From Flagellimonas hadalis (GTDB lineage: Bacteria; Bacteroidota; Bacteroidia; Flavobacteriales; Flavobacteriaceae): a DNA stretch of 64,000 bases. The position numbers and the translations under genes were made by a program. Of this stretch, positions 26,299-35,415 are shown piece by piece. The notes beneath the pieces were generated by a model. That model searched no databases. It was not told the DNA's origin and saw nothing but the letters and a program-made list of their open reading frames with translations. Every line of letters begins with the position of its first letter. Positions within the stretch are counted from its first letter, which is position 1. The DNA is taken from NCBI RefSeq assembly GCF_007785775.2, contig NZ_VNIK02000008.1:62001-126000 (forward strand), in the 5' to 3' direction.

Positions 26299-27036
26299 TT
26301 AAGGTGTGTTCCAGATTTCCCAAGCCTTTTCGGCCTGCCATTGCAGCATCCCGAGACCATTCTGGATAGTTGCGCCCTGGGCTTCCCCCAAGGCAAGGAA
26401 AGTGGTTTTGGCTGGGTTGTAGATCAGATCGTAGAGCAAATGTTCCTTTCCAATGTGTTGATAGGGAATGTCAGGTTTTTTTTCAATATCAGGGTGGGTG
26501 CCCAAGGGCGTACAGTTCACGACCAGGGTGTTTTCTTCCATGATGGCCTTGTCCAGTTCATCATAGGTGTACTGTCCCGCTTTTTTGCTTCGCGAAACGT
26601 AGGTGGTGCTTATGCCCATTTCTTCGAGTACAAAACGGATCGCTTTGGAAGCACCGCCCGTGCCTAAGATCAGGGCCTTTTTGTGATGCGGTCTTAACAA
26701 GGGATCAAGCGATTTTTCAAAACCATAGGCGTCTGTATTGAAGCCTTTCAGTCCATTTTCGGTGATCTTGATGGTGTTGACGGCACCGATTTTTTCCGCT
26801 TTCGCGTCCAATTGGTCCAGATAGGCCAATACCTCTTCCTTGTACGGAATAGTTACATTGAACCCCTTGATGTTGTCCTGCGAAAGTACGGTTTCCAGTT
26901 CGGAGATGTCTTGAAGGTCAAAGTTTTCATAACTGTGGTCGTCCATACCAAGATTCTTGAATTTTTGGGTGAAATAGCCCTTGGAAAAGGAATATGAGAT
27001 GTTCTTACCGAGAAGTCCGTACCTGTTTTTTTTCAT
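26299..27036 (-). CDS. aroE: Shikimate dehydrogenase
   Basis: Reduces 3-dehydroshikimate to shikimate with NADPH in aromatic amino acid synthesis. From MKKNRYGLLGKNISYSFS at 27036 the product is 245 residues. Catalytic Lys lies in NVTIPYKEEV, substrate contacts in SYSFS, GFNTDAYGF and GLGMLQWQAEKAWEIW, and the Rossmann loop is LGTGGASKAIRF. The start overlaps the end of the preceding DUF368 gene by 32 bases (an ATG at 27051 is also possible), so translation is probably coupled. Confidence 0.93.
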   Translation of the reverse strand: MKKNRYGLLGKNISYSFSKGYFTQKFKNLGMDDHSYENFDLQDISELETVLSQDNIKGFNVTIPYKEEVLAYLDQLDAKAEKIGAVNTIKITENGLKGFNTDAYGFEKSLDPLLRPHHKKALILGTGGASKAIRFVLEEMGISTTYVSRSKKAGQYTYDELDKAIMEENTLVVNCTPLGTHPDIEKKPDIPYQHIGKEHLLYDLIYNPAKTTFLALGEAQGATIQNGLGMLQWQAEKAWEIWNTP

Positions 27037-28042
27037 TTCTGTTCTTTCCATACCAGTCCAATAGCAATAATACCAAAATCCCAAGGATTATTAAAAGCAA
27101 AGCCCACCAGGTTTCGGCCAGTGCCATGTCAGGAAGATAGCGTTTGTAGTTGAGTATTATTTTGTCCCCATTGGAATCCAGCAAGGGATTCCCTTCGGGA
27201 CTGAGTTTGAACATGGTCCTTTTCCATGGCCAAAGTACCCCGAGCGAGCCTGTGATGAACCCTAAGATCACAGCCGTGGTCGTGGCCTTGTAATGCTTGA
27301 GCACATAGCTGAGCAAATGGGAGAAAGTGACCAGTCCTGTTGCGGATCCCAACGTGAACACGGCCAATATCTTTAGGGTCCGGATGCGTTCGCCATTGTC
27401 CACAAAACTGAAGTCACCTGCAAAAATGTCTGAAAAAGTGTCATAAAGGGCATTTACCGAATCCACCAAGAGCAATACATAGTTGCCCAGAAGGATGAGG
27501 ATGAAGGAGCCCGAAAGTCCGGGAAGGGTCATCCCGGAAACACTGATGATCCCACAAAAGAAGATGAAGATCAGATTGTCGTTTTCCTTGGCCGGGTTAA
27601 GAAAACTGATGGAAATGCCAATGATCAGTCCTATGATGCCGGCTGGGATTGTTCTTCGGTTCCATGGCTCAAAATCCTTGCCGATGTAGTAGATGGACCC
27701 AATGACCATCCCAAAAAATGAGGCCCACACGAATATCTCGTTATGGTCCAAAAAATAATCCAAAATCCTTGAAACACTGAAATAGCTCACCAGCATCCCG
27801 AAGATCAACAGGATCAAAAACTGCGCGTTGGTATATTTATAAAAACTCTTGAACCTCCCATTGAACAGCAGTTTTATTGCCTTGGAGTTCAGTTTTTGGA
27901 GGGAATAGATGAACTCTTCGTAGAAACCTCCCACAAAGGCCACGATACCTCCGGAGACCCCAGGCACCTTGTTGGCCGCCCCCATGCAGAGGCCCTTGAT
28001 AACCAAGAAGAAATTATCCAGAAACGTCCTAGGTTGGTGCAT
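27005..28042 (-). CDS. DUF368 polyprenyl-phosphate transporter-like protein, copy 1
   Basis: A 345-residue polytopic membrane protein with about eight to ten spans. DUF368 hallmarks are the N-terminal GAANKVPGVSGGIVAFVGGFYEE (positions about 20-42) and the internal related motif GMTLPGLSGSFILILLGNY, an inverted-repeat pattern. DUF368 proteins (PopT) were shown by others to recycle undecaprenyl phosphate across the membrane, alongside DedA-type UptA. This copy has a longer C-terminal region than copy 2 and a final span with a basic tail (WYGKNRNEKKQVRTSR). The tandem copy upstream is 20 bases away. Confidence 0.88.
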   Translation of the reverse strand: MHQPRTFLDNFFLVIKGLCMGAANKVPGVSGGIVAFVGGFYEEFIYSLQKLNSKAIKLLFNGRFKSFYKYTNAQFLILLIFGMLVSYFSVSRILDYFLDHNEIFVWASFFGMVIGSIYYIGKDFEPWNRRTIPAGIIGLIIGISISFLNPAKENDNLIFIFFCGIISVSGMTLPGLSGSFILILLGNYVLLLVDSVNALYDTFSDIFAGDFSFVDNGERIRTLKILAVFTLGSATGLVTFSHLLSYVLKHYKATTTAVILGFITGSLGVLWPWKRTMFKLSPEGNPLLDSNGDKIILNYKRYLPDMALAETWWALLLIILGILVLLLLDWYGKNRNEKKQVRTSR

Positions 28043-28062
28043 GGGCCAAAAATATGTTTTTT

Positions 28063-28980
28063 CTATTTTTTGGAAGCTGCTTTTTCCAGGATAAAAATAA
28101 GCGAAAAACCGAGGATGGCTAAGATTATGGCAAGCATTAATTGATTATCGCCCTCAAATGCACCGGGCAGTACGTTGACGTCGTCGACAACAATGGTCTT
28201 ATCCCCAAAAGTACGGGTCTGGAGCACCTTTTTCCATGGCCAGATCTTGTTCAGTGAGCCCAAAATGAAACCGGTGAGCAGGGCCAAGGTGATGTTCTTG
28301 TAGTTGTTGAACATCCATTTCAGCAAGCGGGCAAAACTCAAGAGCCCCACAATGGCACCGAGGGCAACGGTGAGCACTATTTTGATGTCCCTTTCATGAA
28401 CGGCATCCAAAATGGTCTTGTAGGGACCTAGCAGCACCAAGATGAAAGCCCCGGAAATGCCGGGGAGGATCATGGCACATACCGCCAAGGCACCCGACAT
28501 GAAAAGATAGGGAAGGCTGTCCGTGTTTTCGCTTACGGGAAGTTCGGTGATAAAATAGGCAACGACGGCACCCAGAACAAAAACCACCACAGTGCCCAAG
28601 TTCCATTTTTGGATCTCCTTGCCCACAAAAAATACGCTGGCCACTACCAATCCGAAGAAAAAGGACCACAGCAGCACGGGCTCATTTTCCAAAAGCCAGC
28701 TAAGAAACTTGGCCAAGGAAAGCACGCTGATGAAGATACCTGCAAAAAGGGCGAGCAGGAAATTCCCGTTGATCCTGCTCCAAAAAGCCTTGATACCCTC
28801 TTTTCGCAAAACGGTGATAAGGGAGAGGTCAATATTGTTGATGGAGGTAATAAGCTCCTCGTAGATGCCCGAAATAAAGGCAATGGTGCCCCCGGACACC
28901 CCTGGGACCACATCTGCGGCACCCATGGCCATTCCTTTGAGGGTAATAATAATATAGTCCGTTAATCGGCGTGGTTTCAT
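28063..28980 (-). CDS. DUF368 polyprenyl-phosphate transporter-like protein, copy 2
   Basis: A 305-residue paralogue of copy 1. It has the same two motifs: GAADVVPGVSGGTIAFISGIYEEL near the start and AMILPGISGAFILVLLGPY in the middle, with about eight to ten spans and a short basic end (LEKAASKK). The predicted role is return of undecaprenyl phosphate to the cytoplasmic face for peptidoglycan and O-antigen synthesis (established for the family; inferred here). Co-oriented with a TPR protein upstream and copy 1 downstream. Confidence 0.9.
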   Translation of the reverse strand: MKPRRLTDYIIITLKGMAMGAADVVPGVSGGTIAFISGIYEELITSINNIDLSLITVLRKEGIKAFWSRINGNFLLALFAGIFISVLSLAKFLSWLLENEPVLLWSFFFGLVVASVFFVGKEIQKWNLGTVVVFVLGAVVAYFITELPVSENTDSLPYLFMSGALAVCAMILPGISGAFILVLLGPYKTILDAVHERDIKIVLTVALGAIVGLLSFARLLKWMFNNYKNITLALLTGFILGSLNKIWPWKKVLQTRTFGDKTIVVDDVNVLPGAFEGDNQLMLAIILAILGFSLIFILEKAASKK

Positions 28981-29005
28981 GTAATTGGGATATAAGGGTA
29001 GGGGA

Positions 29006-30406
29006 TTAGGTAGAGGTCTTTTTTATTTTGGAAACCAAGGCCTTTACCCATTTCACTTCGCTGAACTCAGGGAATTCCTCATCGAACAGTTCCAGTTTGT
29101 CCAAATCCATTTTCATGGCATCTGCCAGCGTTTTCTTGGCTCCGGTAACATCATTGTTCTTGAGGTAGATTCCGGCCAATTTATAGGTGAGCTTGGCGCT
29201 GTCGGGATAAAATTCCAACCCTTGGATCAAGACTTGTATGGCGGAGTTCAGATCACCCATTCTTTTCAGTACCTCTGCCCAATTTTTCCAGGTGTCCAGT
29301 TCATAGTTTCCTAGGTCCACCGTCTGTTTGTAGGCAAAATCGGCCTCGTCCAGATTGTCAAGGGCAAAGTAGATCTTGGCGGCTTTTTTCCAATAGAGCG
29401 GGTTCTCCCCATCAATATTGATGGCCTTGTTGATATAATAAAGTGCCTTTTCGTGGTTCTTTTGCCTAAAATGGAAATCCGTAATGGCCAACCAGCCCTT
29501 GTCCAGCAAAGGGTCTTCATGTACGGTGTGGTAGTAATAGTATTTGGCCAGATCGTAGTTGCCCAGTTTTTCATGGCATTTTCCAAGACGTAGGAACGCA
29601 TGGGAAGTAGGGTCTTCCATGGAAATGGTGGCCTCATAATTTTCTATGGCCTCGTTGTAGCGTCCCAGCTTTTCGAGCACCTTGCCCTTTTCAAAATAGG
29701 CACCTATGAAGGAATCATCGGAAATAACGGCAAAATCGAATGCGGTCAGGGCTTCTTGGAACATGTCCATGGCGTAGTACATCTTGCCCAATTGGTGCCA
29801 GGCCACTTCGCAATAGGGATTCCGTTCCAAATAATCGTTCAGGTAGTGTATGGCACCATCAAAATCTTCGAGGAACTCGAAACAATAGATGACATTGTAG
29901 AGTGATGAATAGTCACTTTCATCATACTCCACGCATTTCATGAAACTGAACTTGGCGCGTTCGTGGTCATCCATGAAAAGGTATTCCATGCCCAAGAGGG
30001 AATGGATGTCAAAAGTGTCGTCCGTCAAATGTAGGGCGTCCAATAACAGGTTTACCGCAGCTTGGTGGTTGTCCTGTTTGGATTGGATGTTGGCCCGTTG
30101 GATATAGATTTCCTCGTTGAGGGCATCTATGTCCTGGATTTCGTCCAGTAATTTTTCAGCGGCCTCGAATTTGTCCTCAAATGCCAATACTTCAACTTGC
30201 AACAGTTTTAGCTCCAAGGAATTGGGATGTTGTTCCAGACCTATTTGGATGGCTTTCTTCCCTAGGGAGATTTTTCCGTTGTTGAGGTAGTGGTGAATGA
30301 TTTCCTCAAAGTCCTCGGAGTCAAAGAAATAGACGTCGTCCGTCTTGAGCATTGACTCGAATTTGCTGATGGATTTGTCAGGATATTCGTTAGAATCTAA
30401 CGCCAT
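29006..30406 (-). CDS. Tetratricopeptide repeat protein
   Basis: A 466-residue, acidic, soluble protein made up almost entirely of TPRs (about 12 repeats from residue 40 to 450), with recognisable lines such as AWHQLGKMYYAMDMFQEALTAFDFAV and AYFEKGKVLEKLGRYNEAIENYEATI. No signal peptide or membrane segment. TPR proteins scaffold protein assemblies; the partner is unknown. It sits between the aminotransferase and the DUF368 pair, all minus strand, in a gene order shared by many flavobacteria. Confidence 0.88.
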   Translation of the reverse strand: MALDSNEYPDKSISKFESMLKTDDVYFFDSEDFEEIIHHYLNNGKISLGKKAIQIGLEQHPNSLELKLLQVEVLAFEDKFEAAEKLLDEIQDIDALNEEIYIQRANIQSKQDNHQAAVNLLLDALHLTDDTFDIHSLLGMEYLFMDDHERAKFSFMKCVEYDESDYSSLYNVIYCFEFLEDFDGAIHYLNDYLERNPYCEVAWHQLGKMYYAMDMFQEALTAFDFAVISDDSFIGAYFEKGKVLEKLGRYNEAIENYEATISMEDPTSHAFLRLGKCHEKLGNYDLAKYYYYHTVHEDPLLDKGWLAITDFHFRQKNHEKALYYINKAINIDGENPLYWKKAAKIYFALDNLDEADFAYKQTVDLGNYELDTWKNWAEVLKRMGDLNSAIQVLIQGLEFYPDSAKLTYKLAGIYLKNNDVTGAKKTLADAMKMDLDKLELFDEEFPEFSEVKWVKALVSKIKKTST

Positions 30407-30428
30407 AGGAACTTTTTTGGTTTGACTA

Positions 30429-30468
30429 TGGACTTAAAATTAACCCTTTGAGTATCTCTTTAGGTCCA
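30429..30468. other. Inverted repeat ahead of the TPR gene
   Basis: TGGACTTAAA (30429-30438) and TTTAGGTCCA (30459-30468) are complementary apart from one T-G pair, separated by 20 bases, in the 86-base gap before the TPR gene. It could be an operator or an RNA hairpin. Nothing else is visible in the gap. Confidence 0.35.
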
Positions 30469-30492
30469 AAAATCAGGTATGTTATCAACAAA

Positions 30493-31689
30493 TTAGTTAA
30501 CAGTATCGGGTTTGTACTCGTTCAAAATAGTAATGATTAAGTCGCAACCAACCTCAATTTCTTTCATCGAGATGGTCAAAGGAGGTGAAATTCTTGCTGC
30601 CCTACCTTCAAACAACAGCCAAAAAAGGATGAGTCCCCTTTTGGCAGCCTCCAATATCAAATAGTCGGCCACTTCCTTGGTTTCCAGCATTGCGGCCAGC
30701 ATCAGTCCTTTGCCCCGAACCTCGGTGATCAAGGGGTGGACCAACAGTTTTCGGAACAGTTTTTCCTTCTCCAGCGTCTGTGGGATCAGGTCGGTTTCCG
30801 TTAGTTCCTGCAAAGTGGCCAAACTGGCAGCAGCAATCACGGGATTTCCACCAAAGGTGGTGATATGCCCCAGTTTTGGGCTGTGCTGCAACTGGGCCAT
30901 CATCTCTTTTGAGGCCACGAAGGCACCTGCGGGCAAGCCGGAGGCCATTCCTTTGCCGATCACGAGGATATCGGGCACGCAGTTGAAATGTTCAAAAGCG
31001 AAAAGCTTCCCTGTTCTTCCAAACCCAGGCTGGATCTCATCAAAAATGAGCAATGCGCCCATTTCGTCACAGCGTTTCCTGACCTTTTCCATATACCCAT
31101 TTTCCGGAAGGATGAAACCTGCTCCCCCTTGGATGGTCTCCAAGACCACAGCGGCGGTTTTTTCGGTGATCTTGGCCAAATCCTCTTCAACATTGAAGTT
31201 GATAAAGCGTACATCGGGAATCAAGGGCCTGAACGCGCTTTTACGTTCCTCATAGCCCATAAGGCTCAAACTGCCCATGGTGTTTCCGTGGTAGGCATGG
31301 TTGGCCGCAATGATCTGAGATCGCCCTGTGTGTCTTCTGGCCAGTTTTATGGCCCCTTCCATGGCTTCGGTGCCAGAATTGACCAAATAGGTCGTCTCCA
31401 AAGTTTTGGGTAGGTGGGCGGCCAATAGTTTGGTGAATTCCACCGCTGGCCGCTGCACGTATTCCCCGTAGACCATCACATGCATGTATTTGTCCACTTG
31501 TTCCTTGATGGCTCCAATCACCCTTGGATGCCCATGTCCCAATCCACAGGCGGACACGCCGGCCACAAAGTCCAAGTGTGCCTTTCCTTCTTGGTCGTAG
31601 ATATAGCTGCCCTTTGCATGGGAAACCTCCAACCCCAAGGGATGTGGTGTGGTCTGGGCTTGATAAGTGAAAAAGTCGTCTTTGTACAT
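30493..31689 (-). CDS. Class III (acetylornithine-type) aminotransferase
   Basis: A PLP-dependent aminotransferase of 398 residues. Visible motifs: HLDFVAGVSACGLGHGHP near the N-terminus, NSGTEAMEGAIKLARRHTG in the cofactor pocket, the acidic cofactor-binding segment LLIFDEIQPGFGRTG, and the PLP lysine in ILVIGKGMASGLP. Related enzymes act on acetylornithine, ornithine or 4-aminobutyrate. No arginine genes are nearby, so the substrate is left open. Its start overlaps the OstA-like stop (shared base at 31689). Confidence 0.9.
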   Translation of the reverse strand: MYKDDFFTYQAQTTPHPLGLEVSHAKGSYIYDQEGKAHLDFVAGVSACGLGHGHPRVIGAIKEQVDKYMHVMVYGEYVQRPAVEFTKLLAAHLPKTLETTYLVNSGTEAMEGAIKLARRHTGRSQIIAANHAYHGNTMGSLSLMGYEERKSAFRPLIPDVRFINFNVEEDLAKITEKTAAVVLETIQGGAGFILPENGYMEKVRKRCDEMGALLIFDEIQPGFGRTGKLFAFEHFNCVPDILVIGKGMASGLPAGAFVASKEMMAQLQHSPKLGHITTFGGNPVIAAASLATLQELTETDLIPQTLEKEKLFRKLLVHPLITEVRGKGLMLAAMLETKEVADYLILEAAKRGLILFWLLFEGRAARISPPLTISMKEIEVGCDLIITILNEYKPDTVN

Positions 31690-33392
31690 TAGGGGGCCTG
31701 TACTTTTTTTACTTGGGTCTTTTTGGGCTGTGTGGCCTTGTTGTTCTGGGCATTGATGGGATCGTTCTCATTTTTTTGACGTTCCTCTTCCTCTGCATCG
31801 ATGTCTATGGGATTATCGATCCCGCGGATTTTTACCAGTTCGATAGTATTGTCGTCCTCATCAAAGATCTCGTCCTTGGACATGATACGCTCATCGCCCC
31901 GCCAGACAAAACCTTTCAACTTTCTACTCTCCACGGGCAGGTCCTTTTCGGGGAAAATGTCCCCATCGGGATTGACGAAGAAGGTAATGTCCTCAATGTC
32001 GTTATTGGCCATGATCAATCGGATCTTACTGCAGATGGTCTTGTCAATGCCGATAAGTTCCTCATCATCATTGTACATGTAATAAATGACCTCGGTATTG
32101 GCGACAAGATCTATGATCTTCAGCTCGTTTTCGATGAACTTTCCGTAGAGGTTCTTTCCCTTGGCCTGATTATAACCAGTTCCACTAATGGTGTCCAAGG
32201 AAATGATAAAGGCATTTTCGATGACTTTGAGGGAATCCAGTTTTTCGGTCTCCATATCGGAAATCAGATGGATGCTGTCCCCCGTGATCTGGTTGTCCAC
32301 ATTCCACATAATGGGATCTTTGATCAATTGGGTGATTCCAGTGGTTTCATCAAAATGGATGGAATCACATTTACCGCTCAGGTCCGTTTTGTAGAATTTG
32401 GCATTCCTGAAAGCCCTAAGGATCCTTTTTTCGGGTTTTCCGGTCACCATAAGGGTATCACCGTGCATGTACAGGGAATCATTTTCCACCAGACTGATGG
32501 ATACGGCCCGCTTGGTGGCAAAAACGGAATCCAGTGCCTTGTATACCTCTGCATAATGGGCTTTGATGACCCCGTTGTTGATGGTATCGGTGATTTTGAT
32601 GTTGTTGGTAGCGGAAGCAAACTCACTGACTTTGTCAAAATAAAGGCTATCTCCTTCTATGATCTTATTGTCGTAATCGATCCGTGTGTTCTTTATACCA
32701 TACCCCCGTTCGATTTTGGTATCATAAAAACCTCGTTCACAATAGATTTTGTATTCTTCCCCCGTGATGGTGGAGGGACCGTACATGTATGCATTTTTGG
32801 AAGTGGTGTAGTAATCCAATTGCTCTGAATCGATGATGTACTCGGGGTTGTCTATGTGCACGTTCCTTTGGAACTGGTACTTTTTTGGAGTCATGAAATA
32901 GGTGCCCACCTTGCTGGTCAGCACATTGGCGGAATCCACCACCTTACCACCGGAATTGTAATAAGCCAACTGCTTTTCACGGTCAAAATAAAGGGTGTCG
33001 GTGGTCAGGGTCATCTGTCCGTTGGTCAGGTCCACACTTTCCCAGGCCTTGGCCAGTTTGGAGTTGCCATCATAATCCATCTTGCCACTGTTCATCTCTA
33101 TGGAATCCCCCTGTTGCAAACGGATGTTGCCAATGGCCTTCAGCCGGTTTTCCTCGGTATAAAATACGGCGATATCGCACCAAAGGTCTGCGCCTTGGTG
33201 TTCAAACTGTACCTGTCTCTCATCGTCCTTGCTGAATATGGATCCACCGGGAAACTGGGCCTCATCCTTGGTGAAAGTGCCTCCATAGACAATGTTGATC
33301 TGCTTGTCCTGGGGTTTCTGACCATTTTGTTGGGCACTGGCCCCCGTAAAGCACAGCAATAGAATGAAAAAAGAAATTCTTTTCAAATCCAT
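31689..33392 (-). CDS. OstA-like (LptA/LptD N-terminal-like) protein
   Basis: A 567-residue exported protein with a signal peptide (MDLKRISFFILLLCFTGASAQQ). The sequence is a long run of beta-rich OstA repeats (IGNIRLQQGDSIEMNSGKMDYD, TLYFDREKQLAYYNSGGKVV, IITGDSIHLISDMETEKLDS-type lines), the jellyroll fold of LptA, LptC and the N-terminus of LptD. It should form part of the periplasmic LPS bridge. The C-terminus is charged and Lys/Thr/Gln rich (about 535-567). A promoter lies just 12 bases upstream, and the four following genes are transcribed with it. Confidence 0.88.
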   Translation of the reverse strand: MDLKRISFFILLLCFTGASAQQNGQKPQDKQINIVYGGTFTKDEAQFPGGSIFSKDDERQVQFEHQGADLWCDIAVFYTEENRLKAIGNIRLQQGDSIEMNSGKMDYDGNSKLAKAWESVDLTNGQMTLTTDTLYFDREKQLAYYNSGGKVVDSANVLTSKVGTYFMTPKKYQFQRNVHIDNPEYIIDSEQLDYYTTSKNAYMYGPSTITGEEYKIYCERGFYDTKIERGYGIKNTRIDYDNKIIEGDSLYFDKVSEFASATNNIKITDTINNGVIKAHYAEVYKALDSVFATKRAVSISLVENDSLYMHGDTLMVTGKPEKRILRAFRNAKFYKTDLSGKCDSIHFDETTGITQLIKDPIMWNVDNQITGDSIHLISDMETEKLDSLKVIENAFIISLDTISGTGYNQAKGKNLYGKFIENELKIIDLVANTEVIYYMYNDDEELIGIDKTICSKIRLIMANNDIEDITFFVNPDGDIFPEKDLPVESRKLKGFVWRGDERIMSKDEIFDEDDNTIELVKIRGIDNPIDIDAEEEERQKNENDPINAQNNKATQPKKTQVKKVQAP

Positions 33393-33403
33393 GGAATTTT
33401 GCC

Positions 33404-33411
33404 CAAAAGTA
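33404..33411 (-). promoter_or_regulatory. Probable promoter of the OstA-like operon, -7 element
   Basis: The minus strand reads TACTTTTG, an exact TAnnTTTG, 11 bases from the ATG at 33392. No good -33 TTG. Leader would be only about five bases. Confidence 0.45.
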
Positions 33412-33483
33412 GGGTTTTTGGGGAAAGTGGCATATAGCCTTTAGAAAGCTTTGGCAAATGTGGGACGGTTTTGCCCCATTTTG

Positions 33484-33963
33484 TCATTCATTCAGAAAGG
33501 CTGAATACATCCACACCAGTTTTTCCTGTTCCCGGATATAATCGCTCATCAATGCATTTGTGCCCTCGTCGTTGGAGTCCCCCGACATTTCCAGCAGCTC
33601 CCTTTCCAATGGGAGCAATACCTCATAGCCCTTCAAGATTTCTTTGATGGCCTCTGTTCCATTGGATACGTTTTTGGCTGCCTTTATTTTTGAAAGGGAT
33701 GAATAATCGGCATAAGTATGGAGCGGCGTAAAGCCAAGGGTCAAGATCCTTTCGGCAATCTCATCGATCTTGATCAGGGAATCGTTGTACAATTCCTCAA
33801 ATTTGAGGTGGAGTTCAAAGAATTTATGGCCCTTGATGTTCCAATGGAATCCGCGGGCGTTCATGTAGAACAATTGGTAGTTGGCCAAAAGCTGGTTGAG
33901 TTTGTCAGAGAGTTCGCTCGATGTCTTTTTGTCCAGTCCAATTTGATTGAGGTTCTTTGCCAT
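33484..33963 (-). CDS. dps: Dps-family DNA protection / ferritin-like protein
   Basis: A 159-residue ferroxidase that stores iron and protects DNA from peroxide in a 12-subunit shell. The ligands H40, D67 and E71 have precisely the spacing of the E. coli set (H51, D78, E82), within GFHWNIKGHKFFELH and IKIDEIAERI. The N-terminus is short and only mildly basic (MAKNLNQIGLDKKTS), so DNA binding may be weak. Single gene, with a Crp/Fnr-type palindrome about 95 bases upstream. Confidence 0.93.
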   Translation of the reverse strand: MAKNLNQIGLDKKTSSELSDKLNQLLANYQLFYMNARGFHWNIKGHKFFELHLKFEELYNDSLIKIDEIAERILTLGFTPLHTYADYSSLSKIKAAKNVSNGTEAIKEILKGYEVLLPLERELLEMSGDSNDEGTNALMSDYIREQEKLVWMYSAFLNE

Positions 33964-34057
33964 GTCCTTATTTTTTAAATGATTTCACTACCCAAATTTT
34001 GTCGGGTTTGGATCAGGTTCCTTTCAAGCAAGTTAGATAATATCCATCATCCCCAAA

Positions 34058-34071
34058 GTGACAAAAGTCAC
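34058..34071. promoter_or_regulatory. Crp/Fnr-type palindrome upstream of dps
   Basis: GTGACAAAAGTCAC is a perfect palindrome of the form GTGA-N6-TCAC, the core of Crp/Fnr family sites. It lies 95-108 bases before the dps start and 64 bases past the purA stop. A near-consensus -7 element (AAAATTTG on the minus strand, 33993-34000) would place the palindrome near -77 of dps, a class I activator position. Confidence 0.45.
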
Positions 34072-34134
34072 CCAGTTTCAAGAATTTTTTTCTTTAGAAA
34101 AAAAATCGAACTGACGCTTTTATTGCCAAACAAA

Positions 34135-35403
34135 TTATCGGCGTATGGTCTGAAGCCTATCTGGTCCTACGGAAACAATTTTTATGGGCACTTGTAGGTG
34201 TTCCTCCAAAAATGCAATGTAATCGTTCAGGGCAGGAGGAAGTTCCTCTGCAGTGGTCAATTTGGTAAGGTCCTTTGCCCATCCCTTTAATTCAGTGTAA
34301 ATAGGCGTAACGTATTCACTTTCAATGTTATAGGGGAGGTGCTGTATTTTTTGTCCCTTGTAGTCATAGGCAGTACAGACTTTAATGGTCTTGAATCCGC
34401 TGAGTACATCGGCTTTCATCATCATCAGTTCGGTGACGCCATTGATCTGAACGGCATATTTCAGTGCTACGAGGTCCAACCAGCCACAACGCCTTGGTCT
34501 TCCTGTGGTGGCACCAAATTCGTTGCCCACACGCCCCATGGTCGCTCCATCCTCATCAAAAAGTTCGGTAGGGAAGGGGCCACTGCCCACCCGGGTGGTA
34601 TAGGCCTTGAAAATGCCCAGCACTTTCTCAATCTTGTTGGGTGCGACACCCAGTCCGGTACAGGCACCTGCTGCGGTGGTGTTGGATGAGGTGACAAAGG
34701 GATAGGTCCCAAAATCGATATCCAAAAGGGAACCCTGCGCCCCTTCGGCCAATATTTTCTTTCCTTCGGCCTGTGCTTTGAAAATGTATTCCTCGCTGTC
34801 GATGAAGGTCAATTTTTTGAGGGTTTCCACAGCTTCGCAGAATTCCGATTCCAATTCGGCCAGATTGTATTCGATTTCCACGTTGTAAAAATCGATCATG
34901 GCCTCATGCTTGTCGGCGAGGGCACGGTATTTGGTCTTCCAATCGTCAAATTCGAGATCGCCCACACGCATTCCGTTGCGTCCGGTCTTGTCCATATAGG
35001 TAGGTCCGATACCCTTGAGGGTGGAACCGATCTTGGCTTTTCCCTTGGAGGCTTCGGATGCGGCATCCAGCAATCGGTGCGTGGGAAGGATAAGGTGTGC
35101 CTTGCGTGAAATCAAGAGCTTGGACACGATATTGATGTTGAACTTTTTGAGGTTGTCCAATTCCTTTTTGAAGATGACGGGGTCAATCACCACGCCATTG
35201 CCCACAATATTGATGGCATTTTTGTGAAAAATCCCAGAGGGGATAGTATGCAGTACGTGTTTTATGCCGTCGAATTCCAAGGTGTGTCCTGCGTTGGGGC
35301 CTCCTTGAAACCTGGCGATAATATCGTATTCCTTGGTCAGTACATCAACAATTTTTCCTTTTCCTTCGTCTCCCCATTGGAGTCCAAGCAATAAATCTAC
35401 CAT
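34135..35403 (-). CDS. purA: Adenylosuccinate synthetase
   Basis: Joins IMP and aspartate with GTP to form adenylosuccinate, the first step from IMP to AMP. The 422 residues start MVDLLLGLQWGDEGKGKIVD with the P-loop-like GDEGKGK, followed by FQGGPNAGHT (IMP site) and GSTLKGIGPTYMDKTGRNGMR. Length is normal. It is the last gene of a spoT, fur-like, purA run (12 bases after the Fur-like stop), so a purine enzyme is co-transcribed with the ppGpp enzyme, whose substrate is GTP. Confidence 0.96.
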   Translation of the reverse strand: MVDLLLGLQWGDEGKGKIVDVLTKEYDIIARFQGGPNAGHTLEFDGIKHVLHTIPSGIFHKNAINIVGNGVVIDPVIFKKELDNLKKFNINIVSKLLISRKAHLILPTHRLLDAASEASKGKAKIGSTLKGIGPTYMDKTGRNGMRVGDLEFDDWKTKYRALADKHEAMIDFYNVEIEYNLAELESEFCEAVETLKKLTFIDSEEYIFKAQAEGKKILAEGAQGSLLDIDFGTYPFVTSSNTTAAGACTGLGVAPNKIEKVLGIFKAYTTRVGSGPFPTELFDEDGATMGRVGNEFGATTGRPRRCGWLDLVALKYAVQINGVTELMMMKADVLSGFKTIKVCTAYDYKGQKIQHLPYNIESEYVTPIYTELKGWAKDLTKLTTAEELPPALNDYIAFLEEHLQVPIKIVSVGPDRLQTIRR

Positions 35404-35415
35404 GAAATGAGTTGG

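Noticed and set aside
31713..32828. A long plus-strand open frame opposite the OstA-like gene
   Set aside because: It mirrors the minus-strand gene, which has a signal peptide, OstA repeats and a promoter; the opposite frame has no recognisable domain and is a product of codon bias.
33964..34134. A tRNA or small RNA gene in the gap between dps and purA
   Set aside because: No cloverleaf or CCA end is seen. The A/T-rich inverted repeat near 34083-34108 has no GC stem and is not a convincing terminator.
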